64,000 nt of DNA from Cucumis sativus (lineage: Eukaryota; Streptophyta; Magnoliopsida; Cucurbitales; Cucurbitaceae). A model generated the notes under the pieces. That model worked only from the letters and a program-made list of their open reading frames with translations, searched no databases and was not told where the DNA came from. Location: NCBI RefSeq assembly GCF_000004075.3, contig NC_026660.2, positions 27,841,498 through 27,905,497 of the forward strand. Direction: 5' to 3'. This document shows, in pieces, positions 1 to 11,406 of the stretch. A program made the translations under genes and the position numbers. The stretch's first letter is position 1. Each line of letters opens with the position of its first letter.

Positions 1-876
1 AGTTAGCAAGTGTAACTTAATGAAAAATTCAAATCCCAAACTTGAAATGGGCCGTTGAAAATTAGAAAAGGCCCAATCAAACAATGGTAAGAAAACAAAT
101 GGGCTGAAAAGAGAGCCCAAATCATAAATAGAAATCCTCCACCCACCACCTCCTTATTTCTCTTACACATCATTATTAATGACATTACATTATGAGTGAC
201 ACAAATAAATCAATGTCGTCTATAAATCCCAAATAATAATTTTAATGTTTGTAAAAATGATTTTCTATTAAATGAATAGTTAAAGAAAAGAAAAAGAAAA
301 AAAGGGGAGGGTTTGTGGGGGAGCATAAAGCAATAATGAAAATGCCAGGTTGGTGATTAGCATCAGAATCCAATCAGCTACGCAATTCTCGGACAACTTT
401 CTCCCTCCTTTGCTAGCTTGCATTCCTACCAAACACCCCAACCTTTACTTGTGGCACTTCCCTATTTTTATTTCCATTTCCATACTTTAAAAATAATAAT
501 CACAACCACTATACTAATCTAAATATTTTGACAATTAGATTGTACTACTGAGTTCATATAAGTTTCTGTTGTTTTCAATATAATTTATGTTTTTGGATAG
601 CCATACCTTTGTTGGGGCTAATGGGTCACTTTCCACTTAAATAGTAGGTCAAGGCATGAGTGATATATTTCTATTACTTACAAAATTTGATTATATTTGT
701 AAATTTTTTTGGTATGTGAATATGATGAATATATTTGGTAGGCAAGTGTATTTCAGGGCTTCTGTGTGTTGGAGAGTGTATGGGGCTATGAAGAGAAGGT
801 GAGGCCCAAAAAGAATGTGTGGGCTTGGGAATGGTAGTGGTGGCCCATAAAAGGATCCCAAAATTCGAGCAATGTA

Positions 877-890
877 CACGTGGGCACGTG
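877..890. promoter_or_regulatory. Paired G-boxes (CACGTG x2)
   Basis: CACGTG occurs at 877-882 and again at 885-890, two bases apart. G-boxes bind plant bZIP and bHLH factors, and a close pair with the flanking bases seen here resembles an ABRE-type element. A palindromic TGACGTCA follows at 984-991. Function is inferred from the motifs only; the target gene is not in view. Confidence 0.45.
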
Positions 891-983
891 GAGGGGTTTG
901 AGGAAATGAATTAAAAATAAAGAAGGGTGGGGGCCCAGAGGTATAGTTAGGTAAGACAAGAATGCTTCCTATGTGGAAGATGG

Positions 984-991
984 TGACGTCA
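984..991. promoter_or_regulatory. TGACGTCA palindrome (bZIP/TGA-type site)
   Basis: A perfect 8-bp palindrome of the CRE/C-box class bound by TGA and other bZIP factors. It is about 100 bases from the G-box pair, so the three sites may form one module. Without a mapped transcript this is a motif observation only. Confidence 0.35.
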
Positions 992-2347
992 ATAATAATA
1001 TTGGAAAATTAGTAACAACCAATACCCAAGTTATGACTTTTTATTTCATGATGGCTTTTGCGTTTGAGCATTTGATTCTTTCCAAACTCCATCCATTAGG
1101 ATTTATTATTATTAACAAAAAGAAAAAAACCCACTTGGTTTTCTTTTATTTATACTAATAATAATAGACATGAGGGGCAAAGATGTTAAGATTATTGTAA
1201 TAAATAGCAAGCAATAAGATTTAATTAGTTTGGTGGTGAATAATGAAAAAGAATCAAAGTTGACGGTACATTGTGTAGGGTAAAAGTGGGATTTGATTTG
1301 ACTGAATTTTAAATAATTGGAGTTCAACCTTCAATATAATACCTCAAATTAAACGTTTTGGAGTTTATTTCACCAAATAATACGTTTGGACTACAATTAA
1401 ATTGATTGAAAAGGCAATTTGATTTAAAATATAAATCCAAATCTTTGGTTGGAATTTTCTATTCTTAAAAAGCATTCTCAATCAAACTGAAATTTCTAAT
1501 TAATAATAAAAACAAACTGAACTTTTTTAAGAATAAAAAACCACAGGTAAAATCAACATATATGGTTTTGTAAACACAAGACGATTTGAGAGAAACTAGG
1601 GAAGATGAAAAGAGAAGGTGAAAGTAAGTTGAAGGAAAATTTAGAAAGGTTTGTTGAAATTAGGTACACTACAGTCCTACCAAACGTAAATTTAAACAGA
1701 GTGAGCTGTGAGTGACAGTGAATAAAAAGAAGAAAGGAAAAGAAGAACCCAAAAAGTGGTAAATTAAAGAAAGTAAAAGAGGTGTGTGTGTTTAATATAG
1801 TTGAGGTGACATTGATCGAAACATGGGGGCGGATTTTAAGAGCCAGCGGCGATGGCTGGGCGGAAAAAAGGCAGCCCAAGGGACCCATAAACCTCCCCGA
1901 TTGGCTCATAAAACATGACACCATTTTCTGTTCACTTCAATTATTTTGCCCTTTTGCTTTTCTTTTTTTAAATTTTGCTTTGTACTAAAATGGCTTTTTT
2001 AAAAGCCAGAAAAGCACTTCCCTTTCCTTAAAGCCTCTCCACTATCTATTTTACTAAAATCCAATTCACCCAATATATATACTTAAACCAAATTGTGTAT
2101 CAATTTAATGTCTTCTTTAAGAATTATACCACAAAAACAAAAAATTGAAGACAAAACCGCGTTTGACCTTTCTCAAATTCTTCTACCATTTGCCAGCCCT
2201 AGCCAATTTACTTCTTCTTCCACCCACAGCGTCCAACAAATCCCTTTGAACTTTTGTTTCTTCTTCTTCTTCTGTTTTGGGGTTGAATTTTGAATCCTTT
2301 TGTTTTTCGTTGTTCGATCTGATTTGGGTTTTCTTTGTTTTGCTTCC

Positions 2348-4321
2348 ATGGCGGAGATCAAGTTAATCTTGGCTCGCCCGATTCAATTGGCTGACCAAGT
2401 TACCAAGGCGGCTGATGAGGCCACCAGTTGTAAGCAGGAGTGCGCCGACCTCAAGGGTAAGACGGAAAGGCTTGCTACTCTTCTCCGTCAGGCGGCTCGA
2501 GCGAGTTCCGATCTCTACGAGCGACCAGCGAATCGGATTATCAAAGAAACTGAACAAGCTTTAGATAAAGCTTTATTGCTGGTGCTTAAATGCAGCGGCA
2601 ATGGCCTTATGAAGCGTGTTTTTACAATCATCCCTGCTGCTGCCTTCCGAAAATCATTCTCCCAACTCGAGAATTCCATCGGTGATGTCTCGTGGTTGCT
2701 TCGAGTTTCCGCTTCTGCTGAGGGTCGTGGCGATGAGTATTTGGGTCTTCCTCCAATCGCCGCTAATGAACCCATTCTAGGTCTTATCTGGGAACAGATT
2801 GCTATTCTCTCAACTGGGTCGCCGGAAGATCGAACTGACGCGGCGGCGTCGTTGGTTTCTTTGGCGAAAGACAGTGACAGATATGGGAAACGGATAATCG
2901 AAGAAGGCGGCGTTGGGGCGTTGTTGAAGTTGCTGAAAGAAGGTAAGGTTGAAGGTCAAGAAAACGCTGCAAATGCAATTAGGCTTTTGGGGCGCGACCC
3001 TGAGAATGTTGAAGCCATGATTCAGGCTGGTGTCTGCCAGGTGTTTGCGAAAATTCTCAAAGAAGGTCCGATGAAAGTTCAGGCCGTGGTTGCTTGGGCT
3101 ATATCAGAACTCGTTTCTAGTTACCCAAAATGTCAAGATCTCTTTGAACAACACTATATTATCCGTTCCCTTGTGAGCCATCTTGCGTTTGAGACTGTTC
3201 AAGAACATAGCAAATACAATATCACTGTCAATAAAGCCACCTCGATCCATGCTTTGGTATTGGCGAATAACGCCAAAACGAATAATGTTTATAAAGCTGC
3301 GGATGATGATGATCGACAGCTTCATAGTCGGATTCTTCATCCAATGGGAAATCGAACCCCAAATCAGATGCACGCTGTGGTTACCAACAGTATGAACATG
3401 CTCTCTGGTGGGGCAGTGCCGTCTACAACAGCAACTCCACAGCCAAGCCACATGGAAGGCCACAGCCTTAGCAGCAATGGAAAGCATATCATTCCACATC
3501 ATTCCCCTTACCTTCACCATGCTCATTCCGGCCCCAGCACGAAGGGCAGGGAACTCGAGGACCCAGCAACGAAAACCAAGATGAAAGCAATGGCAGCTAG
3601 AGCCCTTTGGCAGCTTGCCAAAGGGAATTTGACAATCTGCCGTAGTATTACAGAATCCAGAGCGTTGTTGTGTTTTGCAGTTTTACTCGAGAAGGGGGAA
3701 CAGGAAGTGCGGCATAACTCTGCAATGGCATTGATGGAGATCACTGCCATGGCTGAGCACGATCCTGAATTGAGACGATCTGCTTTTAAGCCGACGTCCC
3801 CCGCTTGCAGAGCAGTTGTGGAACAGTTGCTGAAGATCATCGAAAAAGAAGATGCAGATCTTCTCATCCCGTGTGTCAAATCCATTGGACATTTGGCGAG
3901 GACGTTCCGCGCGACTGAGAAGAGAATGATCACCCCATTAGTGCAGCTTCTTGACGAAAGAGAGGCCGAGGTCTCAAAGGAGGCTTGCATTGCTCTCACC
4001 AAATTTGCCTGCACAGATAACTTCCTCCACATCAATCACTGCGAGGAAATTATAGCTGCAGGAGGAGCAAAACACTTAGTCCAGCTAGTGTACTTTGGGG
4101 AACAAAGTGTTAAACTTGATGCAGTAACTCTATTATGTTACATTGCCCTGCATTTGCCAGATAGAGAGGAGCTTGCTCGGGCAGAGACGCTTCCCGTGAT
4201 CGAATGGGCGTCAAAACAATCTCAATTGACGCAGGACGAAGCACACGAAAGACTATTACATGAGGCCGCGAATAAGCTAGAGCTGTTTCAATCTAGAGGT
4301 CCAAGAGGAGGATACCATTGA
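2348..4321 (+). CDS. ARMADILLO REPEAT ONLY (ARO)-type protein, intronless, 657 aa
   Basis: The single open frame starts at ATG 2348 (MAEIKLILARPIQLADQV) and ends at TGA 4319-4321. A longer upstream reading would need a TTG start and I reject it. Residues about 1-140 are a conserved helical N-terminal region, and about 165-310 and 420-640 carry degenerate armadillo repeats (runs such as GGVGALLKLLKEG and AAGGAKHLVQLVYFGEQSV). Between them lies a His/Ser/Pro-rich linker at about 315-415. Length, lack of introns and layout fit the plant ARO1-4 family, which in Arabidopsis acts with ROP GTPase signalling in polar growth of pollen tubes and root hairs. Which ARO paralogue this is cannot be told from the sequence. 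No breaks are visible. A perfect hairpin lies about 290 bases past the stop. Confidence 0.93.
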   Translation: MAEIKLILARPIQLADQVTKAADEATSCKQECADLKGKTERLATLLRQAARASSDLYERPANRIIKETEQALDKALLLVLKCSGNGLMKRVFTIIPAAAFRKSFSQLENSIGDVSWLLRVSASAEGRGDEYLGLPPIAANEPILGLIWEQIAILSTGSPEDRTDAAASLVSLAKDSDRYGKRIIEEGGVGALLKLLKEGKVEGQENAANAIRLLGRDPENVEAMIQAGVCQVFAKILKEGPMKVQAVVAWAISELVSSYPKCQDLFEQHYIIRSLVSHLAFETVQEHSKYNITVNKATSIHALVLANNAKTNNVYKAADDDDRQLHSRILHPMGNRTPNQMHAVVTNSMNMLSGGAVPSTTATPQPSHMEGHSLSSNGKHIIPHHSPYLHHAHSGPSTKGRELEDPATKTKMKAMAARALWQLAKGNLTICRSITESRALLCFAVLLEKGEQEVRHNSAMALMEITAMAEHDPELRRSAFKPTSPACRAVVEQLLKIIEKEDADLLIPCVKSIGHLARTFRATEKRMITPLVQLLDEREAEVSKEACIALTKFACTDNFLHINHCEEIIAAGGAKHLVQLVYFGEQSVKLDAVTLLCYIALHLPDREELARAETLPVIEWASKQSQLTQDEAHERLLHEAANKLELFQSRGPRGGYH

Positions 4322-4612
4322 CAGGCAAGGTTTCTAATTTCTTCCGTGAGTTGAAATTTTTTCCATTTTTACACATTATTTTCGTTCGACTGTATGTATT
4401 AGATTCATTTTCCATCCACAATTGTTCAAAAAGTAATGTAATAATTAGTGAAAGTTGGTTGTTTGCTTCTTTGTATCCTTCATCTGCCTGTCATGGAGAC
4501 AAAATTTACAGGTTCCTCCATGGTTTGATTTCAAATGATCACATACCCTCTTTTTTTCATTTTCTTCTTGTCTCTTTTCCATCTTGTTTATAATAGAATT
4601 TAGATTGGATCA

Positions 4613-4655
4613 TTGGACAGCTGCATCAGCGTGCTGAAAGGATGCAGCTGTCCAA
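4613..4655. repeat. Perfect 15-bp inverted repeat with 13-base loop (hairpin)
   Basis: The arm TTGGACAGCTGCATC at 4613-4627 is exactly matched by its reverse complement at 4641-4655. It sits about 290 bases after the ARO stop codon, possibly in the 3' untranslated region or just beyond. The stem is GC-rich compared with its surroundings. It could be a 3'-end structure in RNA, a foldback-element scar or a small-RNA precursor; I recognise no known miRNA in it. Confidence 0.6.
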
Positions 4656-7100
4656 CGTAATAAATCACATTCGGTCTGAAAATGATTTTAACGAATCGAA
4701 CCTCACCTGAAAGTGAAAAAACATCCTTTTCCCTTTCTAAAAATTCATCACCGCCGTTCAATTTTGAAAGCTAATATGAAATGCTTCCAAACTCTTTACT
4801 TTGATTTGGTCGTCCAAATCCCCTGCTTGCCTTGTCTTGTACTATCCATCACACACCACATAATAAGTGGAGATTTGAATTATTAATCCTTTGGACGATA
4901 TTTATGTGTATTATTCACCCAGTCATATTCAGTTGACTTTAGGTGAGTTATTAGTCTATTATTTATTCACTTAGCTATGCTAATTTAGTTCCAGTACGGA
5001 TGAACATTCACATACGTTTCTATAATTTAATCAAACGTCACTTTTTTTTTCCCTCTTAATTATAAGCCATTGTCACTTTGGTTTTCACATATGTGACAAT
5101 GAACTAGTGTTTTTCATTTATATTACATTTTACAAATAGGAACCTAAAATAGCAATTTGATCCAAGATAAATATGACAATTGCTTTTCTAAACTAGTGAT
5201 TTAACCAAGTAAAATATAATGACAACCTCTTTCTTGCAAAACAATCATTTCAATAAAGCTTCATCACTATTAAATTCATATCATCACTTTATTAACTTTA
5301 TCTACTTTGGATGTACATGACAAGTAATTATTGTTAGTTGCCTTTTGTCAATTTGTTTCTTTTATTTTCATCACTCTTTTTAAACAAAAGCCAATACTCC
5401 CCAGACACACACATATATACACATAATTTTAATTTTATTCATACTTAATTTTGAAGTATTCATAAGGAGAACCAATCTCCTCATTAAGTTTATTGTTAGT
5501 TATTAATTTACATTAAAAGATGTTCTGAAACATAATAAAATTGTCGAAATTATTATAGCGAAAGTTTATTTTTTATGTGTTGATCGTCATAGACCCAAAT
5601 TTAATTATTTTCATTTTAGGATTTTGGAGCTTTTCTAATTATATTTATCTCTTATCCAATTATATTTTTGAAAAGTAAAATAAAAAGTAAGTCTTACTAG
5701 GTCTAAGTGAATTAATGAAAAGGAAGTCTTACTAAGTCGAGTCAATTAACGTGTAGCAATCTCATTTGACCACATATATTATACAAGAGTTGGTATGTTC
5801 ACATAAAAGGATATTATTGAGGAAAGTTGGAGCCCGAAAAGGGGTATATAACCCCACCATCACCAATAATAATAAATGGAAGACAAAGAAACAAAGTCAT
5901 GTGGTATGATTTGAAGCCAAAATTTGGCTAAGACATTATGGTCCCTTCATATTTCACTGTGTTTGGGTGTTTTTTCCAACTGTACTTTTAAGATTGGTAA
6001 AGGGCATTTTGAGGAAGCTTTCATCTACCAAAAATTTAATATTTCAGTTCATTCTTTAATCATAATGCACGTCCTTTTGTGTAATGAGCAAAGGTGAGAG
6101 TGTGAGATTTCCTTATCTCTATACAACAACTCAATCACTTTTCTTAGTGTCACTGTACAAATTTGACTACAACTATGAGAAGACAATCATTTACAATACT
6201 CTTCCGTTGTTTTTCTTGTAGAAAAAACAAAGATGATATCTATTGAGTTGCTATAACTAAATTCAAAACCAAATTAGTTCAAAAATTAATACTCTCAAAC
6301 TAAATTAAATTAAAGTTGTATCTAACACAGCCAATACATATATTTTAATATTTTGAACATCAAATAATAATAATAGTTACGTTACATCACATCTTGGATA
6401 TGGTAGATTCAATATAGTACCATTCCAAATTTCATTACAACCTTTGGGGTAGACCTATGATAAAAGATGAATATGAATTTTATAATTGTGAACCCTTGTC
6501 TTTGTCAGGCTTAGCCCCCACTTCACATATAATAGAAGCAATAATTTTTGGAGATCACTTGTCCTCTCTTTGGAGCTTCACATTTATAGGAAACAAGTGT
6601 GTATTTAAATTATATATATTTGAAAGTGAAAGAAGAGCAAATCCTATGGAATTGATTTAGTTGTTATTGGCATTGCACACAAGAATTTTCCTTCTTCTAT
6701 TTTTCTTTTTCCAACATCCAATTCTTCCTACATTTGACCCCATATTTCCTATCTTTCAATTTTACATGTGGAAATTTCTGATTGTAAACTCGGTATAATT
6801 CAATTGATTAAGATATCGATTATCCTCTTTTAGAAGTAAAATATTTAATATACTGAATCTAATTTTTATATGTACAAACATCACCCCTTGATATAAGAAT
6901 AGCAGGCCTAGGGCCAACCGAACGTTTCGTAAAATGGGCTACAACTGGCCCCATCTTAAACTTGACGAGCTGGGCTTCAGTTTTGGCTCAATCTGTTCAT
7001 GAGGCCTGTAATTGGGCCATCATGTGGTGCCATTGGCAAGCTTTGTTACCCGTTGGTTGTACAATTTGATCATATACTTTTGAAAATTTTAAGCACCGAT
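4656..7100. other. Intergenic, no gene recognised
   Basis: About 2.4 kb of AT-rich DNA without a coding frame I can support. A TATA-like segment (GGTATATAACCCC, about 5839-5851) has no recognisable gene after it. Several TGGGC/GGCCC motifs cluster at about 6905-7020, just downstream of the receptor-kinase pseudogene. Confidence 0.5.
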
Positions 7101-8790
7101 CTAGCGAGGACGAAGCACAGTAATTGAAACTTCATTGACTGATGGCTCAAGAGATGTGCTTTTCATGTGACCATCATTGGGTTTTACCACATTGTTAGCT
7201 TCTTCAATATTACTGTGCATAAAGAACGCCGGTTCCGAGGGCACAGAAAGAGTGAAAGAGGAACTATTAAGCATCAAAACCACAGAAGCCATTGTCGGTC
7301 GATCTACAGCATTTTCTTGAACACATAATAGTCCGATATGAATGCATCTCATCATTTCAAAAGTAGAACCATCTTTTAGTTTTGGATCTATCACGTTTAC
7401 CGGTATTCCTGCCTTCCAGTTTTTCCATGCCTGAAAAATTAAAAACGTTAATTTTAGTACTTGAAGTACTATACAATTTGATTTTTATATAACACCGAAA
7501 GATTGTTGTTTAGAATTGGTATATATAATCACAAAGCTGGTGAGATCTTCCACTTTTTTTCCATTGCGAAAACAAATATTTTTCTGGCCAAAACTAAATA
7601 CGTCTGATTTCACTGAAAATTGTCCATCCAATGCATACTCTGGAGCCATATATCCGCTGAATATTTATGGAGGTATTTTTAAAAATAATAAAATAAATTA
7701 AAATATTTAACCCGCTATATAGAATCTTGTATTATGTAAGAATATAAATGTTAATAAAATCTGAATTTTTCTACTATTAAACTACTTACAAATATTAAAT
7801 ATTACTTAATTTTTTTTATAGATACCTTATAAAAACGATAAAGTAATAAGACTATGGGAACTCGAACCAAGTGGCTCTCTTAAATCTGCCGGTGATTATA
7901 AGTATTTATAAATAATGGGATAAAAGCTAAAATTTTATTATATTTTGTTTAAAATGTGATGACAAAGCTGGAGTTTGTGTTGGAGGCAAAGATGGAAAGG
8001 GAACATTATCAGGCGACGGTGCGATGGGAGATGGAAGTATGGCGGCATAAATAGGAACAATCTCATAGTTGAGTTGGCAACTACCTGCCATGAATCTAGC
8101 CCCTAAACTTGCATTACAACAAGAAGGAAGAATAGATTGAAGCCGGATGAGGCATTTATCACAATCCAACGAACTCAAATCATGAAAACAATCAAGCAGC
8201 CCATATATGTCTATGTTACTGTTTGGGACCTTTTTTACTCCATATTCAGACTTGAGAGTTGGAGTCCCTGTTTCAGTTAGCTTTTGTCTCAAACCATTCA
8301 ACAACTCCCCAACTGCCTGATTAAACTCAATCGGGTCTGAGGCTTTTCCAGTGTTGAAATAAAGTATCCTGGCAGAAGTATCTCCTACGCCTTGAATAGT
8401 TTTGTTTGAGTAAAGAATTTGACAATCATGGTACCACCCTGCTGCTTCCATTTGGTTAGGACATGTTTGAGAAATCACATGGGCTGCGTTTTTCACACAA
8501 ATTGTACAATTTGCCGGTGGAACAGGGCCCCGGCAGAGCGCCATTGCAGTGACTCAGTTTGGTTCTTCTCCTTCGATGGCATAGAAACCTTTGTCGACCT
8601 GGGAATTGGTGGAGATGGATGCAAGAACAGTGTCTAGATTTTTCTTGAATGGACTGGTGTTGGTGTAGTTGCCTACGTTGGAACAATTGTGATGGAAAAA
8701 CTGTGGTTGGCTAACTGTGGTGGTGACTATCAATAACAATGTCTCTAACAAAATGAAAAGCAGTTTAAAACTCCAATTGGGGCGATCCAT
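7101..8790 (-). pseudogene. Cysteine-rich receptor-like kinase (DUF26/CRK) pseudogene
   Basis: Exon 1 (8790 down to 7927) encodes a signal peptide (MDRPNWSFKLLFILLETLLL...) and two DUF26 domains, each with the C-X8-C-X2-C motif (ALCRGPVPPANCTICV and LLDCFHDLSSLDCDKCL). It is interrupted by one in-frame TGA at 8556-8554. The codon there aligns with an Arg common in the family, so CGA to TGA is likely. The exons for the transmembrane segment, kinase N-lobe and catalytic loop are missing. A later kinase exon survives at 7656-7533 ([20 protein letters not shown]) but lacks about nine residues of subdomain IX after FSFG. The last exon (7430-7101) carries the C-lobe end (GLLCVQENAVDRPTM). The splice sites at 7657, 7532 and 7431 are still canonical. 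Intact CRKs are plasma-membrane defence and ROS-linked receptor kinases; this copy cannot make one. Confidence 0.9.
7927..8553 (-). pseudogene. Residual DUF26 reading frame of the CRK pseudogene
   Basis: Downstream of the premature stop, about 205 codons stay open from ATG 8544 through the rest of DUF26-1, all of DUF26-2 and a Pro/Ser-rich juxtamembrane stretch, ending at a stop at 7927. Without the signal peptide this product would not be secreted. If the upstream TGA were read through or were a sequencing error, exon 1 alone would encode a secreted two-domain DUF26 protein of about 287 residues. Its expression is unknown. Confidence 0.6.
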
Positions 8791-10049
8791 CTGTTGCTAA
8801 AAGGCTAAACCTACTTGAACTTCGTCTCTCAAATCTCTCTTTAATGTGTGGTTTGTGTAAACATACATAATAATAAGGATGATGATGGAGGAAAATTAAC
8901 GTTAGTTGTGTTGACTTTGAATAGTTGATCAATCAAAAGTAATCTCAAGTCTTCTCTTATGCGTTATATTATTCCATTGTAAAACTCTAACACGGAAACT
9001 CATTTAGGATAAATATCAATATTATTTGTGTCACACCGTCCAATTCAAATTAATATTTTTCAAAAGCTTTATATATATAAATGTCAAATCTATGTAAGGA
9101 AAGATGATAAAAGTCTATGAACTAATAATGTAAAATTACAATGGTTTTTGTGATTTGGTGTTCGGGGCTAGCTACTCGCCACAGAGTTGGCGGTAATCAA
9201 TGAAGTTGTTCGATAATGGTATAGTGGCAAAGTTGGGTGGTAACTACACAATGGCCCGAACAGGTTGTAAGAAAAAAATAGTGAAAATGTTTGGTTTATA
9301 TTTTATTCTTGCAATTTGTTTCTCTTTTCCGCCCACCATTATAGAATTTTTTGATTCATTATATACCTAAGGTAAATGTCTAAGTTAGTAAGTTTGGTTT
9401 AGATAGAAGAAAAAGGTTGAGTTAAAAGATAGAATAGTATTTATTACTCTGAGTTGGGTTTACAGCGGAAAAAGTTGGAGGTTAAACTGCGGTGTTAGAG
9501 GGATTAAAATTTTTGTATATTCATACAAACAGAAGAAAGCAAAGTTAAAGCAGAGAGAAGAATATATAGTGCATGTGGTGAAATATACTCATAAGGCAGA
9601 ATTTCACCATCTGCACATGTCACCAACTCACCAACTCTTCTAAATGGAATATACCATAATTCTACTTTTATTTTTTCTTCTCTCTACGTACTTATTATAT
9701 ATACACATAACAAGCCAGTGGTTAGTTTTTTTTTTTTTTCCTTTTTAAAGAAAAACTCTCTCATGAATATATATTGAATACAATATCACAATATAAGAAT
9801 TTATTAATTTACTTTTAACTCAAATAGAAACGAATTAAGTATTTTATATTTTATGATTTAAACTTCTAATATTATATATAATTGATTGATTGATTGATTT
9901 TGATGAGAATGTAAGTTTTATTTATTGTAAATTTTTTAATGGAATAATGAATATGAATCTTGGCTTCTTTTAAACTGCCCCTAACAGAACAATAGCGTTT
10001 GGAGTCACTTTTGAAGTTCATTTGAAGCTCAGTTGCTTCACATTTGGCT
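8791..10049. other. Intergenic region upstream of TLP gene 1
   Basis: AT-rich DNA without a recognisable gene. It must hold the promoters of both the CRK pseudogene (leftward) and the first thaumatin-like gene (rightward), which are divergent. A short ATTG/TGAT tandem tract lies at about 9882-9900. Confidence 0.45.
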
Positions 10050-11406
10050 ATGGCTTCCATTCATTTCTTCTTCTTATCATTCTCTCTCTTCTTCCACTCT
10101 CTCTCTCATTCTGCAACCATCACACTCCAAAACAACTGCACTCACACCATTTGGCCTGCCATTTTATCCGGCGCCGGAACCGCCCCTCTCTCCACCACTG
10201 GCTTCTCCCTCCTCCCCTCTGCCTCCTCCCTCCTCTCCGTCCCCACCTCTTGGTCCGGCCGCATTTGGGCTCGAACCTACTGCTCCACCGATCCCTCCTC
10301 CGGCCGCTTCTCCTGCGCGACCGCCGACTGCGGCTCCGGCTCCGTAGAATGCGGTGGGGCCTGCGCTGCCCCACCCGCCACACTCGCCGAATTCACCCTT
10401 AACGGAGGGGGCGGCTTCGATTTCTACGACGTCAGCCTCGTCGACGGGTTCAACATCGCGATGCAGATTGTAGCGGTGGGTGGAAAATCCGGCAACTGTA
10501 CGACGACGGGTTGCATTGAGGATTTGAACGGAGAATGTCCGGGGGAGCTGCGGGTGGTGATGAGTGGGGGGAACCGGAGCGTGGCGTGTAAAAGCGGGTG
10601 TGTGGCGTTTGGGAAAGCGGAATATTGTTGCAGTGGGGTTTATGCAAATCCGAACACATGTAAGCCCAGTAATTACTCCAAATATTTCAAGAACAACTGC
10701 CCGTTGGCTTACAGTTACGCTTTTGATGACGGTACCAGCACTTTCACATGCGTCTCAGCTAATTATGTCATTACTTTTTGCCCTTCCTCTTTCCCAAGGT
10801 ACCTCCTGCCTCCTCCTTCGTTTTTCACTCATTATATAATTACCAAATTATTATTTTTGGGTTTAATCACTCACCTAATCCATCCATCCAACCCCTTTAA
10901 AACATACTAATTGTAATTTGAACTTTAAAACAAGCATGGTACCTTATAAAATTAAACCACAAAAACGGGGTTGGGATTAAATGAAGTATAAAGATGAAGA
11001 AAAGGTTAGCTTAATGTTTTTTTTATATTTAGCTTTGCTTATTTATTAATAAAATTAAGTCAAATGGACAATGGTGATGTATTTTACTTTCGACCAATAT
11101 TTTATTGTGAAGGGGGCGATGAAGTTTTTTAATTTGCAAGATATAAAGATGATAATATGAAAATTGACATCTCAACCAATGAAAAGAAAAGTACTAAAAA
11201 ATAAATTCCAAATATTTATGCATTAATCTAATTTCAGATTTTTTTTTGGGTTCAGTTTGAAGGAATCTAGTGAACCACAACCACAAGCGGCTAACATTTC
11301 AGGTTGCCGGCGTCGCATTGCTACGTCGTCCTTAGCTATTTTCACCGCGGTGTGGGCGGCCGTGGCATCTTTTTCTTCTCTGCCAAAATTATCATTGAAT
11401 ATTTAA
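10050..11406 (+). CDS. Thaumatin-like protein (PR-5 family) 1, two exons, 299 aa
   Basis: Exons are 10050-10798 and 11256-11406; the intron is GT-AG and splits an AGT codon (phase 2). The start is ATG 10050; an upstream in-frame TTG is not used. Residues 1-21 are a signal peptide ending SLSHS. The mature part begins ATITLQNNCTHTIWPAIL and shows the thaumatin signature GRFSCATADCGSGSVEC, plus the acidic-cleft context (WART, LAEFTL, FYDVSLVDGFN) and a closing CPSSFP. The second exon adds a linker and a hydrophobic tail (IATSSLAIFTAVWAAVASF), suggesting a membrane or GPI-anchored form, although it ends in a short polar stretch. The family acts at the cell wall, often in defence and glucan binding. 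An unspliced read-through would give 286 residues. Confidence 0.9.

Larger units (their letters stand above)
1..2347. other. Intergenic/promoter region, no gene recognised
   Basis: No coding frame here resembles a protein I know; the short open frames are low-complexity. The first 950 bases carry many TGGGC/GCCCA motifs on both strands (near 47, 71, 111, 114, 800, 823, 842, 931), two G-boxes and one CRE-like palindrome, so this may be the promoter of a gene beyond the left edge. A GC-richer patch at about 1825-1905 and a CT-rich stretch at 2160-2340 lie upstream of the armadillo gene. The CT-rich stretch is probably its 5' untranslated leader. Confidence 0.5.

Noticed and set aside
3104-4035. 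Long minus-strand frames (140 and 170 codons) inside the ARO gene
   Set aside because: Antisense shadows of a conserved armadillo coding frame.
10120-10383. Arg-rich minus-strand frame opposite TLP gene 1
   Set aside because: Shadow of the GC-rich coding strand of the thaumatin-like gene.
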